Below, in pieces: positions 35,089 through 43,737 of a stretch of 64,000 nucleotides of DNA. Position numbers and translations under genes: made by a program. The notes beneath the pieces were generated by a model that was not told the origin of the DNA, made no database searches, and saw only the letters and a program-made list of their open reading frames with translations. This DNA comes from an uncultured Clostridia bacterium (lineage in GTDB: Bacteria > Bacillota > Clostridia > Oscillospirales > Ruminococcaceae): contig CALZUA010000008.1 of the NCBI GenBank assembly GCA_945829235.1, positions 54,842 through 118,841 on the forward strand, in the 5' to 3' direction. How positions within the stretch are numbered: position 1 is the first letter of the stretch; the number at the start of each line of letters is the position of its first letter.

Positions 35089-36174
35089 TTATTGCAAGCT
35101 TTGAAGCTTCTTCAAACCCAGAACAGTCGCGGGGATTTTGTAGCTCGGCGCGAAATTTGACAGCACGACAACCGTTGTTCTCGTTTTCTCGCAAAAGCCG
35201 AGATAGCTGTTGTAATTGCCCGTGCCGCCGTTGTGCCAAACAAAGCCGTTTTCGCGGTCGATAAGCCAAGCCGCGCCGATTTCGTCCATATTTATGCCCA
35301 TTTTGCGGTGATTTTCGTTCACGGTGTCGATAACGGCAAAACTCTCGTGATTCTCCGAGAATCCGTCAAGCTGTGCCTGCGCGTACTTCAGCATATCCTC
35401 GATATCCGACAAAATCGCGCCCGCCGACATATAAGTATCGCCCGGTTGCCAATCCCAGAGCTTGCCGAGGTCGCCGTTTCCGTCGGAAATTCGGCTGTTC
35501 GCAAGACCGAGTTCATCGTGAAGATAATCATCGCAAAGCCGCGTAAACTCCGTTCCCGTCACCTTCTCGAGAATAAGCCCCAGCGCCGCGTAACCGAAAT
35601 TCGAGTAATCGAACTTGTGATGCTCGGGAGAAATCTCGGTGTTTTTGAGCGTGTTGTAAATCGCGCTGTCGCCGATGCCGTAAAAGCTGTTTTTGCCGCC
35701 GAAAAAGTTGCCAATCATCGCGCCCTCAAAGTAATACGAGCTGTAACCCGAGGTGTGCGTGAGGAGCTGGCGGATTGTCGGGTAGTGCGCTCTTTCCGGC
35801 AATTCAAGATAATCGGAAATCGGCGCGTCAAGGCTCATCTTGCCCTCGTCAACAAGCTTCATCACCATCGAAGCCGTGACGGTTTTGGTGAGCGAGCCGA
35901 TTTCGTAGGTGTGAAGTGTTTTGGGAAGCTCCGCGCCGTCCTTGCCGTAAACCGTCCACTCGGCTTTGCCGTCCTTGATAACACCAACGGTTATCACGGC
36001 TCTGTCGTTGCCCGCAGTCGTGTAATTCAGGCACTCCTCGAATGACATCGCGGGGATTTTGCTCATTTGGTGCTGTCCGTAAAGCATAATTCCCACGAAC
36101 ACAAGCGCCGCTACGACAACAACGCCGGCAATTATAATCAGAACAATTTTCCTCACACCCTTTTTCGTTTTCAT
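35089..36174 (-). CDS. Membrane-anchored class C beta-lactamase-like serine hydrolase
   Basis: Penicillin-binding-protein-like hydrolase of 361 residues, probably acting on the outer face. One transmembrane helix lies at about 10-32. The three active-site motifs are present: Ser94-x-x-Lys97 (GSLTKTVT), Tyr-x-Asn (DYSNFGY) and HNGG near the end. The family includes D-Ala peptidases and esterases; whether it hydrolyses beta-lactams is not predictable. The ATG overlaps the aminotransferase stop (ATGA), so the two are translationally coupled. Confidence 0.88.
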   Translation of the reverse strand: MKTKKGVRKIVLIIIAGVVVVAALVFVGIMLYGQHQMSKIPAMSFEECLNYTTAGNDRAVITVGVIKDGKAEWTVYGKDGAELPKTLHTYEIGSLTKTVTASMVMKLVDEGKMSLDAPISDYLELPERAHYPTIRQLLTHTSGYSSYYFEGAMIGNFFGGKNSFYGIGDSAIYNTLKNTEISPEHHKFDYSNFGYAALGLILEKVTGTEFTRLCDDYLHDELGLANSRISDGNGDLGKLWDWQPGDTYMSAGAILSDIEDMLKYAQAQLDGFSENHESFAVIDTVNENHRKMGINMDEIGAAWLIDRENGFVWHNGGTGNYNSYLGFCEKTRTTVVVLSNFAPSYKIPATVLGLKKLQSLQ

Positions 36175-37358
36175 ACGAGAAGCTCTTTAGCGCATTTGCC
36201 GAGGATTTCGCAACCTTGGTCAATCTGCTCGTTGGTTGGTGTTGAGAAATTCAGACGGAACGAGTGCGAAACCTCGTTTTCATCAGCGTTGAACGCGTTT
36301 CCGGGAACAACCGCAACCTTGCGTTTTACCGCCTCAACGCAGAACTTGTTCATATCGAATTTCTCAGGGATAGTCGCCCAGATGAACAAACCGCCCTGCG
36401 GTTGCGAGAGCTGAACGAAATCGGGGAGATTTGCCTTGAGCGCGTCCGCCATTCTCTTGTACTTGCCGCGGTAAATTTCCTGCAAGCCCTTGATGTGCTG
36501 GTTGAAATCAACCTCGGTTACAAATCTGTACGCCAAAATCTGCGCCCAGATGTTCGTGTGAACCGTGGAAGTCTGCATACCGACAACCGCTTTTGACACC
36601 AGCTCCGCGTCCGCGCAAAGATAACCCACGCGCAGTCCGGGTGCAAGAACCTTGGAGAAAGTTCCCGCGTAGATGACGTTTTTGCTGTCGTCCATTTCCT
36701 TATAGCACGGAACGTCCTCGCCCGCGAAACGCAACGCGCCGTACGGGTTGTCCTCGAGAACGTACACTCCATACTTCTTTGCAAGCGCGAGAATCTCTTT
36801 TCTGCGCTCGAGCGAGGTTGTGTTGCCGGTGGGGTTCTGGAAATTCGGGATTGTGTAGATGAACTTGGTCTTGGGGTTTGCCTTGAGCACCGCCTCAAGC
36901 TCGTCGGGCTTCATTCCCTGATCGTCCATTGAAACGCCGATGAGGTTGACGCCGTAGCTTCTGAACGAGTTCAGTGAGCCGATAAAGGACGGGTTCTCGC
37001 AGATGATGACATCGCCCTCGTTGCATAGGATTTTCGCGGTAACCTCAATTGCCTGCTGAGCTCCCGCGGTGACGATGAGCATATCGCCGTCCTTGAAGAT
37101 ATTTTTCGCGCGAAGGTCGTCCTCAAGCCACTTGCGGAGCTTGGGATAGCCCTCGGTTACGGAATATTGGAGAGCGTTAATCGGCTCTTCGCTGAAAATT
37201 TGGGCGGAAATCTCGGCGATTTTCTGCGTCGGGAACGCTTCGGGAGCGGGGTTTCCCGCGGCGAAGCTGATGACCGTGGGGTCTGCGGTGAATTTGAGAA
37301 TTTCTCTGATTGCCGAAGGTGCAACGCCGGCAACCTTGTCGGAAAACGGTTTAAGCAT
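36171..37358 (-). CDS. PLP-dependent aminotransferase (class I/II, MocR/LysN-like)
   Basis: Fold-type I aminotransferase of 395 residues. The internal-aldimine lysine is Lys236 in GTFSKVLAPGLRVGY. IPNFQNPTGNTTSLERRKEI (about 170-189) and LEDNPYGALRF are the motifs typical of the 2-aminoadipate/aromatic aminotransferase group. No DNA-binding domain is fused. The substrate cannot be fixed from sequence. It is the first gene of a three-gene unit with the serine hydrolase and trpS, and has its own promoter. Confidence 0.9.
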   Translation of the reverse strand: MLKPFSDKVAGVAPSAIREILKFTADPTVISFAAGNPAPEAFPTQKIAEISAQIFSEEPINALQYSVTEGYPKLRKWLEDDLRAKNIFKDGDMLIVTAGAQQAIEVTAKILCNEGDVIICENPSFIGSLNSFRSYGVNLIGVSMDDQGMKPDELEAVLKANPKTKFIYTIPNFQNPTGNTTSLERRKEILALAKKYGVYVLEDNPYGALRFAGEDVPCYKEMDDSKNVIYAGTFSKVLAPGLRVGYLCADAELVSKAVVGMQTSTVHTNIWAQILAYRFVTEVDFNQHIKGLQEIYRGKYKRMADALKANLPDFVQLSQPQGGLFIWATIPEKFDMNKFCVEAVKRKVAVVPGNAFNADENEVSHSFRLNFSTPTNEQIDQGCEILGKCAKELLV

Positions 37359-37405
37359 AGTTTTTACCTCTTTTTCAAAAAATTGCGTTGTTAAAATACT
37401 CTATT

Positions 37406-37434
37406 ATTATATCATAAATCCGAGAAAAAGTAAA
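37406..37434 (-). promoter_or_regulatory. Promoter of the aminotransferase-trpS unit
   Basis: TTTACT and TATAAT on the minus strand, 17-bp spacer, start codon about 48 bp downstream. Confidence 0.75.
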
Positions 37435-37470
37435 GGGGGGAACGAAAAATTACGCATTCTGTGCCCAAGA

Positions 37471-37582
37471 ACCGCGAAGCGTACAAAAGTCTTTTTGGAG
37501 GTCAAGGAACCTTTTTCTTCAGAAAAAGGTTCCTTGACGCCGAAGGCACTTGAGCGAAGCGTCACTAGGCGCGAAGCGCAAT
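37471..37582 (+). repeat. Dispersed hairpin element, copy 1
   Basis: Begins ACCGCGAAGCGTACAAAAGT, then CTTTTTGGAGG, a 15-17-bp-arm hairpin (CAAGGAACCTTTTTCT / AGAAAAAGGTTCCTTG) and a GCGAAGCG-TCACT-GCGAAGCGCAA end. A second copy lies inverted at 41317-41417 with different but still complementary stem-base pairs. Confidence 0.9.
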
Positions 37583-37610
37583 TATATTTTAGAACGAACA
37601 ACCTCCCCGA

Positions 37611-37639
37611 GCATTTTTCGGTTCGATACCGAAAAATGC
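37611..37639. repeat. Palindrome with TTCGATA loop
   Basis: Perfect 11-bp arms GCATTTTTCGG / CCGAAAAATGC around a TTCGATA loop. The loop is shared with the palindrome at 37733-37765. Confidence 0.9.
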
Positions 37640-37690
37640 AGGGGATAAATTTCAGCAAAGCAAGTTCAAGGCAGAAACCTTCTCAAAAGG

Positions 37691-37731
37691 CGGGTTCCTT
37701 CGCGCGCACCTATTGCGCGTGAAGGAACCCG
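37691..37731. repeat. Palindrome with GCGCG inner stem
   Basis: Arms CGGGTTCCTTC / GAAGGAACCCG, extended inward by GCGCG / CGCGT around CACCTATTG. It is GC-rich and lacks a T-run, so it is not a classical terminator. Confidence 0.88.
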
Positions 37732-37732
37732 C

Positions 37733-37765
37733 GCAATTTCGGCGGTTCGATGCCGCCGAAATTGC
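37733..37765. repeat. Palindrome with TTCGATG loop
   Basis: Perfect 13-bp arms GCAATTTCGGCGG / CCGCCGAAATTGC around TTCGATG, starting 2 bp after the preceding palindrome. Confidence 0.9.
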
Positions 37766-37825
37766 CCGCCCCTGCCCTTCACAGACCACGTTCAGCATCA
37801 CGCCGCCTGCTCCCCCCAAAACAAA

Positions 37826-37851
37826 AATCCCCAAGATTTCTCTCGGGGATA
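37826..37851 (-). terminator. Terminator of pckG
   Basis: ATCCCC / GGGGAT stem with AAGATTTCTCTC loop; on the minus strand it is followed by TTTTTG. Confidence 0.8.
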
Positions 37852-37870
37852 AATGTTATTTTGCGATAAA

Positions 37871-39694
37871 TTAAGCCTTGTTGAGGCGAGCCTCAATCAT
37901 ATCAAGCTCGTCATAGAGCTTCTGAGGAACGTTGCCGCCCTTAGCCTTGATGTCCTCATCGTAGTAACGGCGCATCTCAGCGATTTCCTTCTTCCAGAGG
38001 TCGATATCAACAGAAAGGAGTTGCTTCTCAACCTCGGGAGTAACCTCGTCCTCGATGCCGGTGAGGTTGATGTCGCCGGGCTTGGGGAGGTAACCGATAG
38101 GAGTTTCAACAGCGTCAACCTTGCCCTCGCAACGCTTGATAATCCAGTCGAGAACACGCATATTGTCGCCGAATCCGGGCCACATAAAGTTGCCGTTTTC
38201 GTCCTGTCTGAACCAGTTAACGTTGAAAATCTTGGGAGCCTTGTCGCCGAGCTTCTCGCCCATTTCGAGCCAGTGGTTCCAGTAATCGCCAACGTTGTAG
38301 CCGATAAACGGCTTCATAGCCATCGGGTCGTGACGGAGAACGCCGACTGCACCGGTAGCCGCTGCGGTAGTTTCCGAAGAAACCGCAGAACCCATATAAG
38401 TGCCGTGCGCCCAGTCAAACGACTGATAAACGAGCGGAGTTGTGGAAGCGCGTCTGCCGCCGAAAATCATTGCGGTAACGGGAACGCCCTGCGGGTTGTT
38501 GAACTCGGAGGAGAGGCACGGGCAGTTTACTGCAGGAGCGGTGAAGCGGGAGTTCGGGTGAGCGAGCTTCTGCGGCTTGCCGTCAGCGCCCATAACAGCG
38601 GTGAACTCCTTGCCGTTAACCTTTGCACCCTTCCACTCTTCAGCGTTCTCGGGAGGATTCTTGTCAAGACCTTCCCACCACGGTGTCATTTCATCAAGGT
38701 TGATAGCAACGTTTGTGAAAATCGCGTTCTTCTTGGTGCACTCGAGAGCGTTGAAGTTGGACTTCTCGTTGGTGCCGGGAGCAACGCCGAAGAAACCGTT
38801 CTCGGGGTTGATTGCGTAAAGTCTGCCATCTTCGCCCTGCTTCATCCAAGCGATATCGTCGCCAACGGTGAATACCTCATAGCCAGCGTCCTTGTAAGCT
38901 TTGGGCGGGATAAGCATAGCGAGGTTGGTCTTGCCGCAAGCGGACGGGAAAGCAGCGGTGATATACTTGATATCGCCGTCGGGCTTCTTAACGCCGAGGA
39001 TAAGCATATGCTCAGCCATCCAGCCTTCCTTCCAGCCCTGATAAGAAGCGATACGCAGTGCGAAGCACTTCTTGCCGAGGAGAACGTTTCCACCGTAAGC
39101 GGAGTTGATGGACCAGATTGTGTTGTCCTCGGGGAACTGAACGATATATCTCTTCTCGGGGTCAACATCAGCCTTGCTGTGCAGACCGCGAACGAAATCG
39201 TTGGAATCATCGGGGAGGTTCTTGAACGCCTGTTCACCCATTCTCGTCATAATGTTCATATTGAGAACAACGTAAATGGAGTCGGTGAGCTCAACGCCAA
39301 CCTTTGCGATAGGCGAACCGATAGGGCCCATGGAATACGGGATAACGTACATTGTTCTGCCCTTCATAACTCCGTCATACATAGGAGTGAGCATCGCGTA
39401 CATTTCCTGCGGGTCCATCCAGTTGTTGGTAGGACCTGCGTTTTCCTTTGTCTTGGAGCAGATGAATGTTCTGTCCTCAACACGAGCGACATCGTTCGGC
39501 TTGGTTCTGTGATACAGACAGCCGGGGAACTTGTCCTGATTGAGCTTAAGCATTTCGCCGGAAGCGAGAGCCTCGTTTGTGAGAGCATCGAGCTGTTCCT
39601 TGGAACCGTCAATCCAAACAACCTTATCGGGCTTGGTAAGAGCGGTCATTTCCTCAATCCATTTTAACACGTTAGGGTTTTTCGTGAGTGCCAT
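37871..39694 (-). CDS. pckG: Phosphoenolpyruvate carboxykinase (GTP)
   Basis: Interconverts oxaloacetate and PEP with GTP/GDP. The 607 residues match the GTP-type family, with the kinase-1a loop AFPSACGKTNLAMLIPP, the nucleotide-binding IAWMKQGEDGRLYAINPENG and FGVAPGT. In gut Clostridia the enzyme often runs in the CO2-fixing direction toward succinate; direction here is not shown by sequence. It has a strong promoter, an AGGAGAAAAATT ribosome-binding site and a terminator; monocistronic. Confidence 0.97.
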   Translation of the reverse strand: MALTKNPNVLKWIEEMTALTKPDKVVWIDGSKEQLDALTNEALASGEMLKLNQDKFPGCLYHRTKPNDVARVEDRTFICSKTKENAGPTNNWMDPQEMYAMLTPMYDGVMKGRTMYVIPYSMGPIGSPIAKVGVELTDSIYVVLNMNIMTRMGEQAFKNLPDDSNDFVRGLHSKADVDPEKRYIVQFPEDNTIWSINSAYGGNVLLGKKCFALRIASYQGWKEGWMAEHMLILGVKKPDGDIKYITAAFPSACGKTNLAMLIPPKAYKDAGYEVFTVGDDIAWMKQGEDGRLYAINPENGFFGVAPGTNEKSNFNALECTKKNAIFTNVAINLDEMTPWWEGLDKNPPENAEEWKGAKVNGKEFTAVMGADGKPQKLAHPNSRFTAPAVNCPCLSSEFNNPQGVPVTAMIFGGRRASTTPLVYQSFDWAHGTYMGSAVSSETTAAATGAVGVLRHDPMAMKPFIGYNVGDYWNHWLEMGEKLGDKAPKIFNVNWFRQDENGNFMWPGFGDNMRVLDWIIKRCEGKVDAVETPIGYLPKPGDINLTGIEDEVTPEVEKQLLSVDIDLWKKEIAEMRRYYDEDIKAKGGNVPQKLYDELDMIEARLNKA

Positions 39695-39794
39695 AATTTT
39701 TCTCCTTCTACACTATTATTTGAGAGTACCGGCAACGCCTTAACAACCGGCTAACGCCTTTGGCGCGCTGCCAAAAACTCTCTCCACAATTACT

Positions 39795-39823
39795 ATTATA
39801 CACGAATTATGTCAAGTTGTCAA
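39795..39823 (-). promoter_or_regulatory. Promoter of pckG
   Basis: TTGACA and TATAAT on the minus strand, 17-bp spacer. The ~95-nt leader contains a direct repeat (AAGGCGTT-GCCGGT occurs twice). Confidence 0.85.
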
Positions 39824-39920
39824 GGGTAAATTTATTTTTTGGAGGATTATGTGGTATTGTAAAATTTGAATAGGTAAATTGTGTGGGAAAAGTCGCTTAT
39901 TATTCAAAATGTTCACGGCA

Positions 39921-39949
39921 TTGACAAGTAAAAATTTATCTGTTATAAT
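39921..39949 (+). promoter_or_regulatory. Promoter of the DUF3810 gene
   Basis: TTGACA and TATAAT, 17-bp spacer. The -10 box ends only 16 bp before the ATG, giving a very short leader. Confidence 0.85.
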
Positions 39950-39965
39950 GAAAAGGGTGATGATT

Positions 39966-41081
39966 ATGCGAAAATTTTTCAAGCGTTTTTGGATATTTAT
40001 ACCGCTTGTGTTGGCGGGGCTGATGTTTTTCCTTTTACCGATGTTCCCCGATTTTACGGAGTATGCAATTTCCCGCGGACTTTTCCGAGTGATAACAACC
40101 CCTGTCGGCTTCCTCACAAGCCTTATCCCGATTTCGTTGACGGAGCTATTGACGGTGCTGGCAATACCGTTGGTGATTTTCCTGATTGTGCTGTTCATCG
40201 TGAAGCTGAAAAAGAGCAAATCCCGCAAGAAAACCGCGCTGAAAGCGGGGCGCGGGGCTTGCGCGGTGTTGTCGATTGCGTGTTTCGTGTATATGTGCTG
40301 TCACGGCGCGAATTTTTACCGTCAGCCGCTCGAAAAGGCAATGGGTTTGGACACCTCGCAGAAAACCGCCGAGCAGTTGCTTTCCGTGTGCAAAATTTTG
40401 GCGAACGGCGCGGTTGAAGCCGAGAAGGAGATTTCCCGCGATGAAAACGGGCTGATGAAGCTCCCCGAGAGCGTTTACGATGAACTCACGCGAGTTGGAA
40501 ACGGCTATGAAAAGTTTGTTGCCGAGTACCCGTTTTTGTGGACAGCGGTTTGGCGGCAGAAGCCTGTTTTGCTGTCCGAGCCGTGGAGTTACACGGGCAT
40601 AACCGGTATGTACTTCCCGTTTTTCGCGGAGTGCAACGTAAACGTCGCTCAGCCCGACTACCTTATCCCCGCAACCGCCGCCCACGAAAGCGCCCACTCT
40701 CGCGGGATTGCCTTCGAGAACGAGTGCAATTTCCTTGCGTTTCTCTCGTGCATCAACAGCGATTATCCCGAGTTCCGCTATTCGGGCTATATGATGGCGC
40801 TCACCTACTGCTCAAACGCGCTTTTTGATTACAACAAGGATATGTGGAAAGAGGTGCGTGAGCTGGAAACTGCGGGAATGATTGCCGATTTCGCCGCCAA
40901 CAACAAGTACATCTACGACCACGAGGGTCACGACAACAAGGTTATCGAAACAATCCACAACGTTTCTCAATCCGCAAACAACGCTTTTATTCAGGTTCAG
41001 GGCGTGCCGGACGGCGATTTGAGCTACGGGCGCGTAACCGAGCTTATTCTCGCTTATTACGCGCGGGAAAATATGGTTTAA
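39966..41081 (+). CDS. DUF3810 family membrane protein (putative metalloprotease)
   Basis: Membrane protein of 371 residues with helices at about 7-27, 43-75 and 88-108, followed by a large extracytoplasmic domain. The HESAH motif at 240-244 (ATAAHESAHSRGIAFENECN) is an HExxH zinc-peptidase motif with further acidic residues downstream. DUF3810 proteins are widespread in Firmicutes; peptidase activity is an inference. The ATG at 39966 was chosen because GGGTGAT precedes it and the promoter leaves no room for a much earlier start. Confidence 0.85.
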   Translation: MRKFFKRFWIFIPLVLAGLMFFLLPMFPDFTEYAISRGLFRVITTPVGFLTSLIPISLTELLTVLAIPLVIFLIVLFIVKLKKSKSRKKTALKAGRGACAVLSIACFVYMCCHGANFYRQPLEKAMGLDTSQKTAEQLLSVCKILANGAVEAEKEISRDENGLMKLPESVYDELTRVGNGYEKFVAEYPFLWTAVWRQKPVLLSEPWSYTGITGMYFPFFAECNVNVAQPDYLIPATAAHESAHSRGIAFENECNFLAFLSCINSDYPEFRYSGYMMALTYCSNALFDYNKDMWKEVRELETAGMIADFAANNKYIYDHEGHDNKVIETIHNVSQSANNAFIQVQGVPDGDLSYGRVTELILAYYARENMV

Positions 41082-41098
41082 CCTGCTTATATAATAAG

Positions 41099-41128
41099 GA
41101 AAGGACGCTCCTCGGAACGTCCTTTTTG
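41099..41128 (+). terminator. Terminator of the DUF3810 gene
   Basis: AAGGACG / CGTCCTT stem with a 10-nt loop and TTTTG. Confidence 0.85.
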
Positions 41129-41220
41129 CTTTTTACTCAGCACTTGTCTTGTTTGCGACTGAACCCGACCTTTTGACGAGTTTTTTCTAATAGGGTAGCT
41201 TTGATAAATGGGATTTGCGA

Positions 41221-41247
41221 TTTTTTTGACGTTCGTCAAAAAAATTG
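41221..41247. terminator. Palindromic T/A hairpin, possible bidirectional terminator
   Basis: TTTTTTTGACG directly followed by its complement CGTCAAAAAAA (2-nt centre). It lies in the 320-bp gap between convergent genes; the gap otherwise contains only the dispersed hairpin element. Confidence 0.6.
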
Positions 41248-41316
41248 GCAATGGTTGCAAACTGAAATTCAAGTCGGTTTGCTGAATAGAAGAAAGCGAA
41301 ATAGTCCTTTTTGATT

Positions 41317-41417
41317 TTGCGGCTTCGCCTTCAGTGATCGCTTCGCTTCAGTCTTGGAACCTTTTTCTGAAGAAAAAGGTTCCAAACCTCCAAAAAGACT
41401 TTTGTACGCTTCGCGGT
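41317..41417 (-). repeat. Dispersed hairpin element, copy 2
   Basis: Inverted relative to the copy at 37471. On the minus strand it reads ACCGCGAAGCGTACAAAAGT, CTTTTTGGAGG, then TTGGAACCTTTTTCT / AGAAAAAGGTTCCAA, then GAAGCGAAGCG-ATCACTGAAGGCGAAGC. The TTGG...CCAA base pairs replace CAAGG...CCTTG of copy 1, a compensatory change. Confidence 0.9.
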
Positions 41418-41449
41418 GCATTCAGCCAGCTTTGCAAGAACTCTGCGCC

Positions 41450-42328
41450 TTACCTGTGCCTTCCGCCGCCGCCACCGTGACCGCTACTATGACCGCCGCC
41501 ACCGCCGCTTCTTCCGCCGCCGCTCGACGAACTGCTTATCCTCACGCTAGTCGTATACTCCCGCACAAACCTATCCACCTGATTCACAACCCTCGTGTTC
41601 CTGCGGTCAAGGTACTTATCCGCGCTAATCGGCTTTTTCTTGGAATATTTCGATTTCGTTGAATTTGCCACCATCAGTGCAAAAATCGTTGCAACAATTA
41701 TCCCGATAACAAGCGCCGTAACATTCTTCGCTATGTAATCGCCGATTGTTGCCCAAAACGCCGCAAACGGATTGCTGAACGTTTCAATCGCCTCGCAGAA
41801 CCCAACTCCCGCCTGATAAAACTGCGCGGAGCTGTACCCCTTGTACACGTTGCTCTTCGGCACACCAACCGAAACCGCGTTCTTGTTGTCAAACCCCTTG
41901 TAAATCCTCGGGAACATATTATTCTCGATAATGGATTTGCTGAACTTGCTTATCGCAACGCCGCTTGTCGAGATTTCATCGGTAACCGCGGCGTACTGCG
42001 GCTTATCGTAGGTGTTCACCATCAACAGCACAATCGAGTCCGAGCCGTGCCCGAAGCGCTCGTCAAGAACATAATCAGAGTAAAGCTCATCGCTCTTGCC
42101 CTTGAGATCTGCGGTAATGCAAAAACCGATGTTGAGCTTGGTTTTGTCGGCGGTTTTCTGCATTATTTGGAGCAACGAGCTTTCTTCCATCGGTGTAAGG
42201 CAATCGTCCAAATCATCAATGGCAACCGAGTATTTTCCCTCGGCACTCGCGGTTATCGTCAACAGCGCCGCCGTTATCATAAGCACCGCGAAAATCAACG
42301 CAGGGAGCAGTTTTCTACATTTTTTCAT
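41450..42328 (-). CDS. TPM-domain membrane protein with Gly/Ser/His-rich tail
   Basis: A 292-residue exported protein. A signal peptide or first helix covers about 8-28 (LPALIFAVLMITAALLTITA), followed by a TPM/YgcG-type domain (about 33-165; YSVAIDDLDDCLTPMEE, SIVLLMVNTYDKPQYAAVT). A transmembrane helix lies at about 200-222. The C-terminus is low-complexity (SSSSSGGGRSGGGGGHSSGH), typical of this family. Function unknown; TPM domains occur in a thylakoid phosphatase-like family. It follows the zinc-ribbon gene by 15 bp, a pairing often seen in Clostridia. Confidence 0.85.
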   Translation of the reverse strand: MKKCRKLLPALIFAVLMITAALLTITASAEGKYSVAIDDLDDCLTPMEESSLLQIMQKTADKTKLNIGFCITADLKGKSDELYSDYVLDERFGHGSDSIVLLMVNTYDKPQYAAVTDEISTSGVAISKFSKSIIENNMFPRIYKGFDNKNAVSVGVPKSNVYKGYSSAQFYQAGVGFCEAIETFSNPFAAFWATIGDYIAKNVTALVIGIIVATIFALMVANSTKSKYSKKKPISADKYLDRRNTRVVNQVDRFVREYTTSVRISSSSSGGGRSGGGGGHSSGHGGGGGRHR

Positions 42329-42343
42329 AGCTTTACCCCCCCC

Positions 42344-43441
42344 TTAATCGCCGAAAAACAGGCTCAAAATCACAAACGCGATTATGAGCACCGCGAGGAA
42401 AATTCCCGCGCCGTACAAAAACAGCTTTCCCTTGCTCACGGGGAGTTCACCGAAGGTTGTTCCCGTCTGTCCGTTCATCACAAAGCCGTAATCCTTGCCC
42501 TTGTATGTGTAGTTCAAGAACCACACCGGCAAAAGCGCGTAGGCGTACTCCTGACTGCGGTAGTTGATGTTGGTTCTCACGTCCTCAAGCGCATTATAAA
42601 CGGACGCCATACGTTTAAGCTCGTCATTTGCCGCCTGCTGAACACGCTGGTCTATCCTCTGCGCCGCCTCTTCCTTGGTGACATCGTATTTCTCCGCCGC
42701 GCAACCCGATAGATAGGACATATTGAACGGTTTAACGCCGTTATAGACAAACGGCTCGATGCTCTCCATCAGCGCGTCGTCGATTCGCTTTGAACCATCG
42801 CACGGTACTCTCACAAACGAGAACTCCGCCTCACGCTCAACGTGATAAAGCTTTGTGTGCGTGTACTGAACATCGCCCGAGCGCCAAGTGCGGATAGTTT
42901 TGCCCGTTGCAGTAAGATTTGCGTCAACACGACCGCTCTTGAGCCAATAAGGGACATAAAGCGCGGAAATGTTCTTTATCTGCGCGTCGCTTCTGAAGCC
43001 GCGCGGGAGCAGGAATTTACCTTTTGTATAAGCGTAAAATTTCTGCTCGGCAACCTCTCGCGTTGTCGAGAACGGGATAATCAAATCCGGCTTGTATTCA
43101 CCCGAAAGCCGTCCCGACAGGATAACGGGCGTGTGGCAGAAATGACAACGTGTTGAAGCGGTCAAGCTGTCGCAAATAACGCCCGCGCCGCAGTTCGGGC
43201 AGTTGTACAATGCACTTTGTCCCGTGAAATCCTCGGTTTCCTGTTGGTCGGGAGTAAGCTCCGGTTCAACCGACTCCTCAAGATTAACCGCCTCATCACG
43301 CGCCTCAAAAAGCGCCTTGATTTGAGCTTCGGTAAAAGTTCCGTCGCAGTAAAAGCACTTGAATTTTCCCGTTGCGTTGTCGTATTCAAGCGCCGCGTTA
43401 CAGTTCGGGCACTGATACGACAGAGTATGTACCTTATCCAT
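42344..43441 (-). CDS. Zinc-ribbon membrane protein (double CxxC pairs)
   Basis: A 365-residue protein with two zinc-ribbon pairs near the N-terminus (CPNC...CFYC at about 11-33; CPNC...CHFC at about 80-103). A large cytoplasmic domain of unknown fold follows (LPRGFRSDAQIKNISALYVP, YALLPVWFLNYTYKGKDYG), ending in one C-terminal transmembrane helix (about 340-362). Similar proteins are annotated as TFIIB-type zinc-ribbon proteins; their role is not known. Co-directional with the TPM gene downstream. Confidence 0.82.
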   Translation of the reverse strand: MDKVHTLSYQCPNCNAALEYDNATGKFKCFYCDGTFTEAQIKALFEARDEAVNLEESVEPELTPDQQETEDFTGQSALYNCPNCGAGVICDSLTASTRCHFCHTPVILSGRLSGEYKPDLIIPFSTTREVAEQKFYAYTKGKFLLPRGFRSDAQIKNISALYVPYWLKSGRVDANLTATGKTIRTWRSGDVQYTHTKLYHVEREAEFSFVRVPCDGSKRIDDALMESIEPFVYNGVKPFNMSYLSGCAAEKYDVTKEEAAQRIDQRVQQAANDELKRMASVYNALEDVRTNINYRSQEYAYALLPVWFLNYTYKGKDYGFVMNGQTGTTFGELPVSKGKLFLYGAGIFLAVLIIAFVILSLFFGD

Positions 43442-43460
43442 TTTCTATCCTTTCTCAAAG

Positions 43461-43493
43461 GGTAGCAATAAAAACCGTGCTCACGGTGCTACC
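43461..43493. other. Nested hairpin upstream of the zinc-ribbon gene
   Basis: Outer arms GGTAGCA / TGCTACC and inner arms CCGTG / CACGG with a 7-nt bulge on one side. It lies 20 bp before the zinc-ribbon start on the minus strand. Possible regulatory hairpin; no known class recognised. Confidence 0.5.
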
Positions 43494-43639
43494 TTAATTT
43501 ATGCCGATAAACTTTGCCGCAGAAATAGCGAAACCAAATCCGCGTCAAAGCTGAAAACCGTTGATAACAAAAGCATCGCGCCAAAAACTCGGCGGACGAA
43601 CTCCTGCAAATCCTCAAGTTGATATCGAGCAAAAGTCCA

Positions 43640-43730
43640 GCTAAAAGCCACAAATGAGGTTGAAATTGAGCCTTTCGGTTTGTGCGAAAAGCCACAAGTG
43701 TGGTTGAAATTGAGCCGCCGGCTGTCCCAA
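43640..43730. repeat. 36-bp tandem repeat downstream of the sirtuin gene
   Basis: AAAAGCCACAAATGAGGTTG followed by AAATTGAGCC near 43652 recurs 36 bp later (AAAAGCCACAAGTGTGGTTG, AAATTGAGCC near 43688). The rest of the 240-bp gap between the sirtuin and zinc-ribbon genes holds nothing recognisable. Confidence 0.75.
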
Positions 43731-43737
43731 AATCGCC

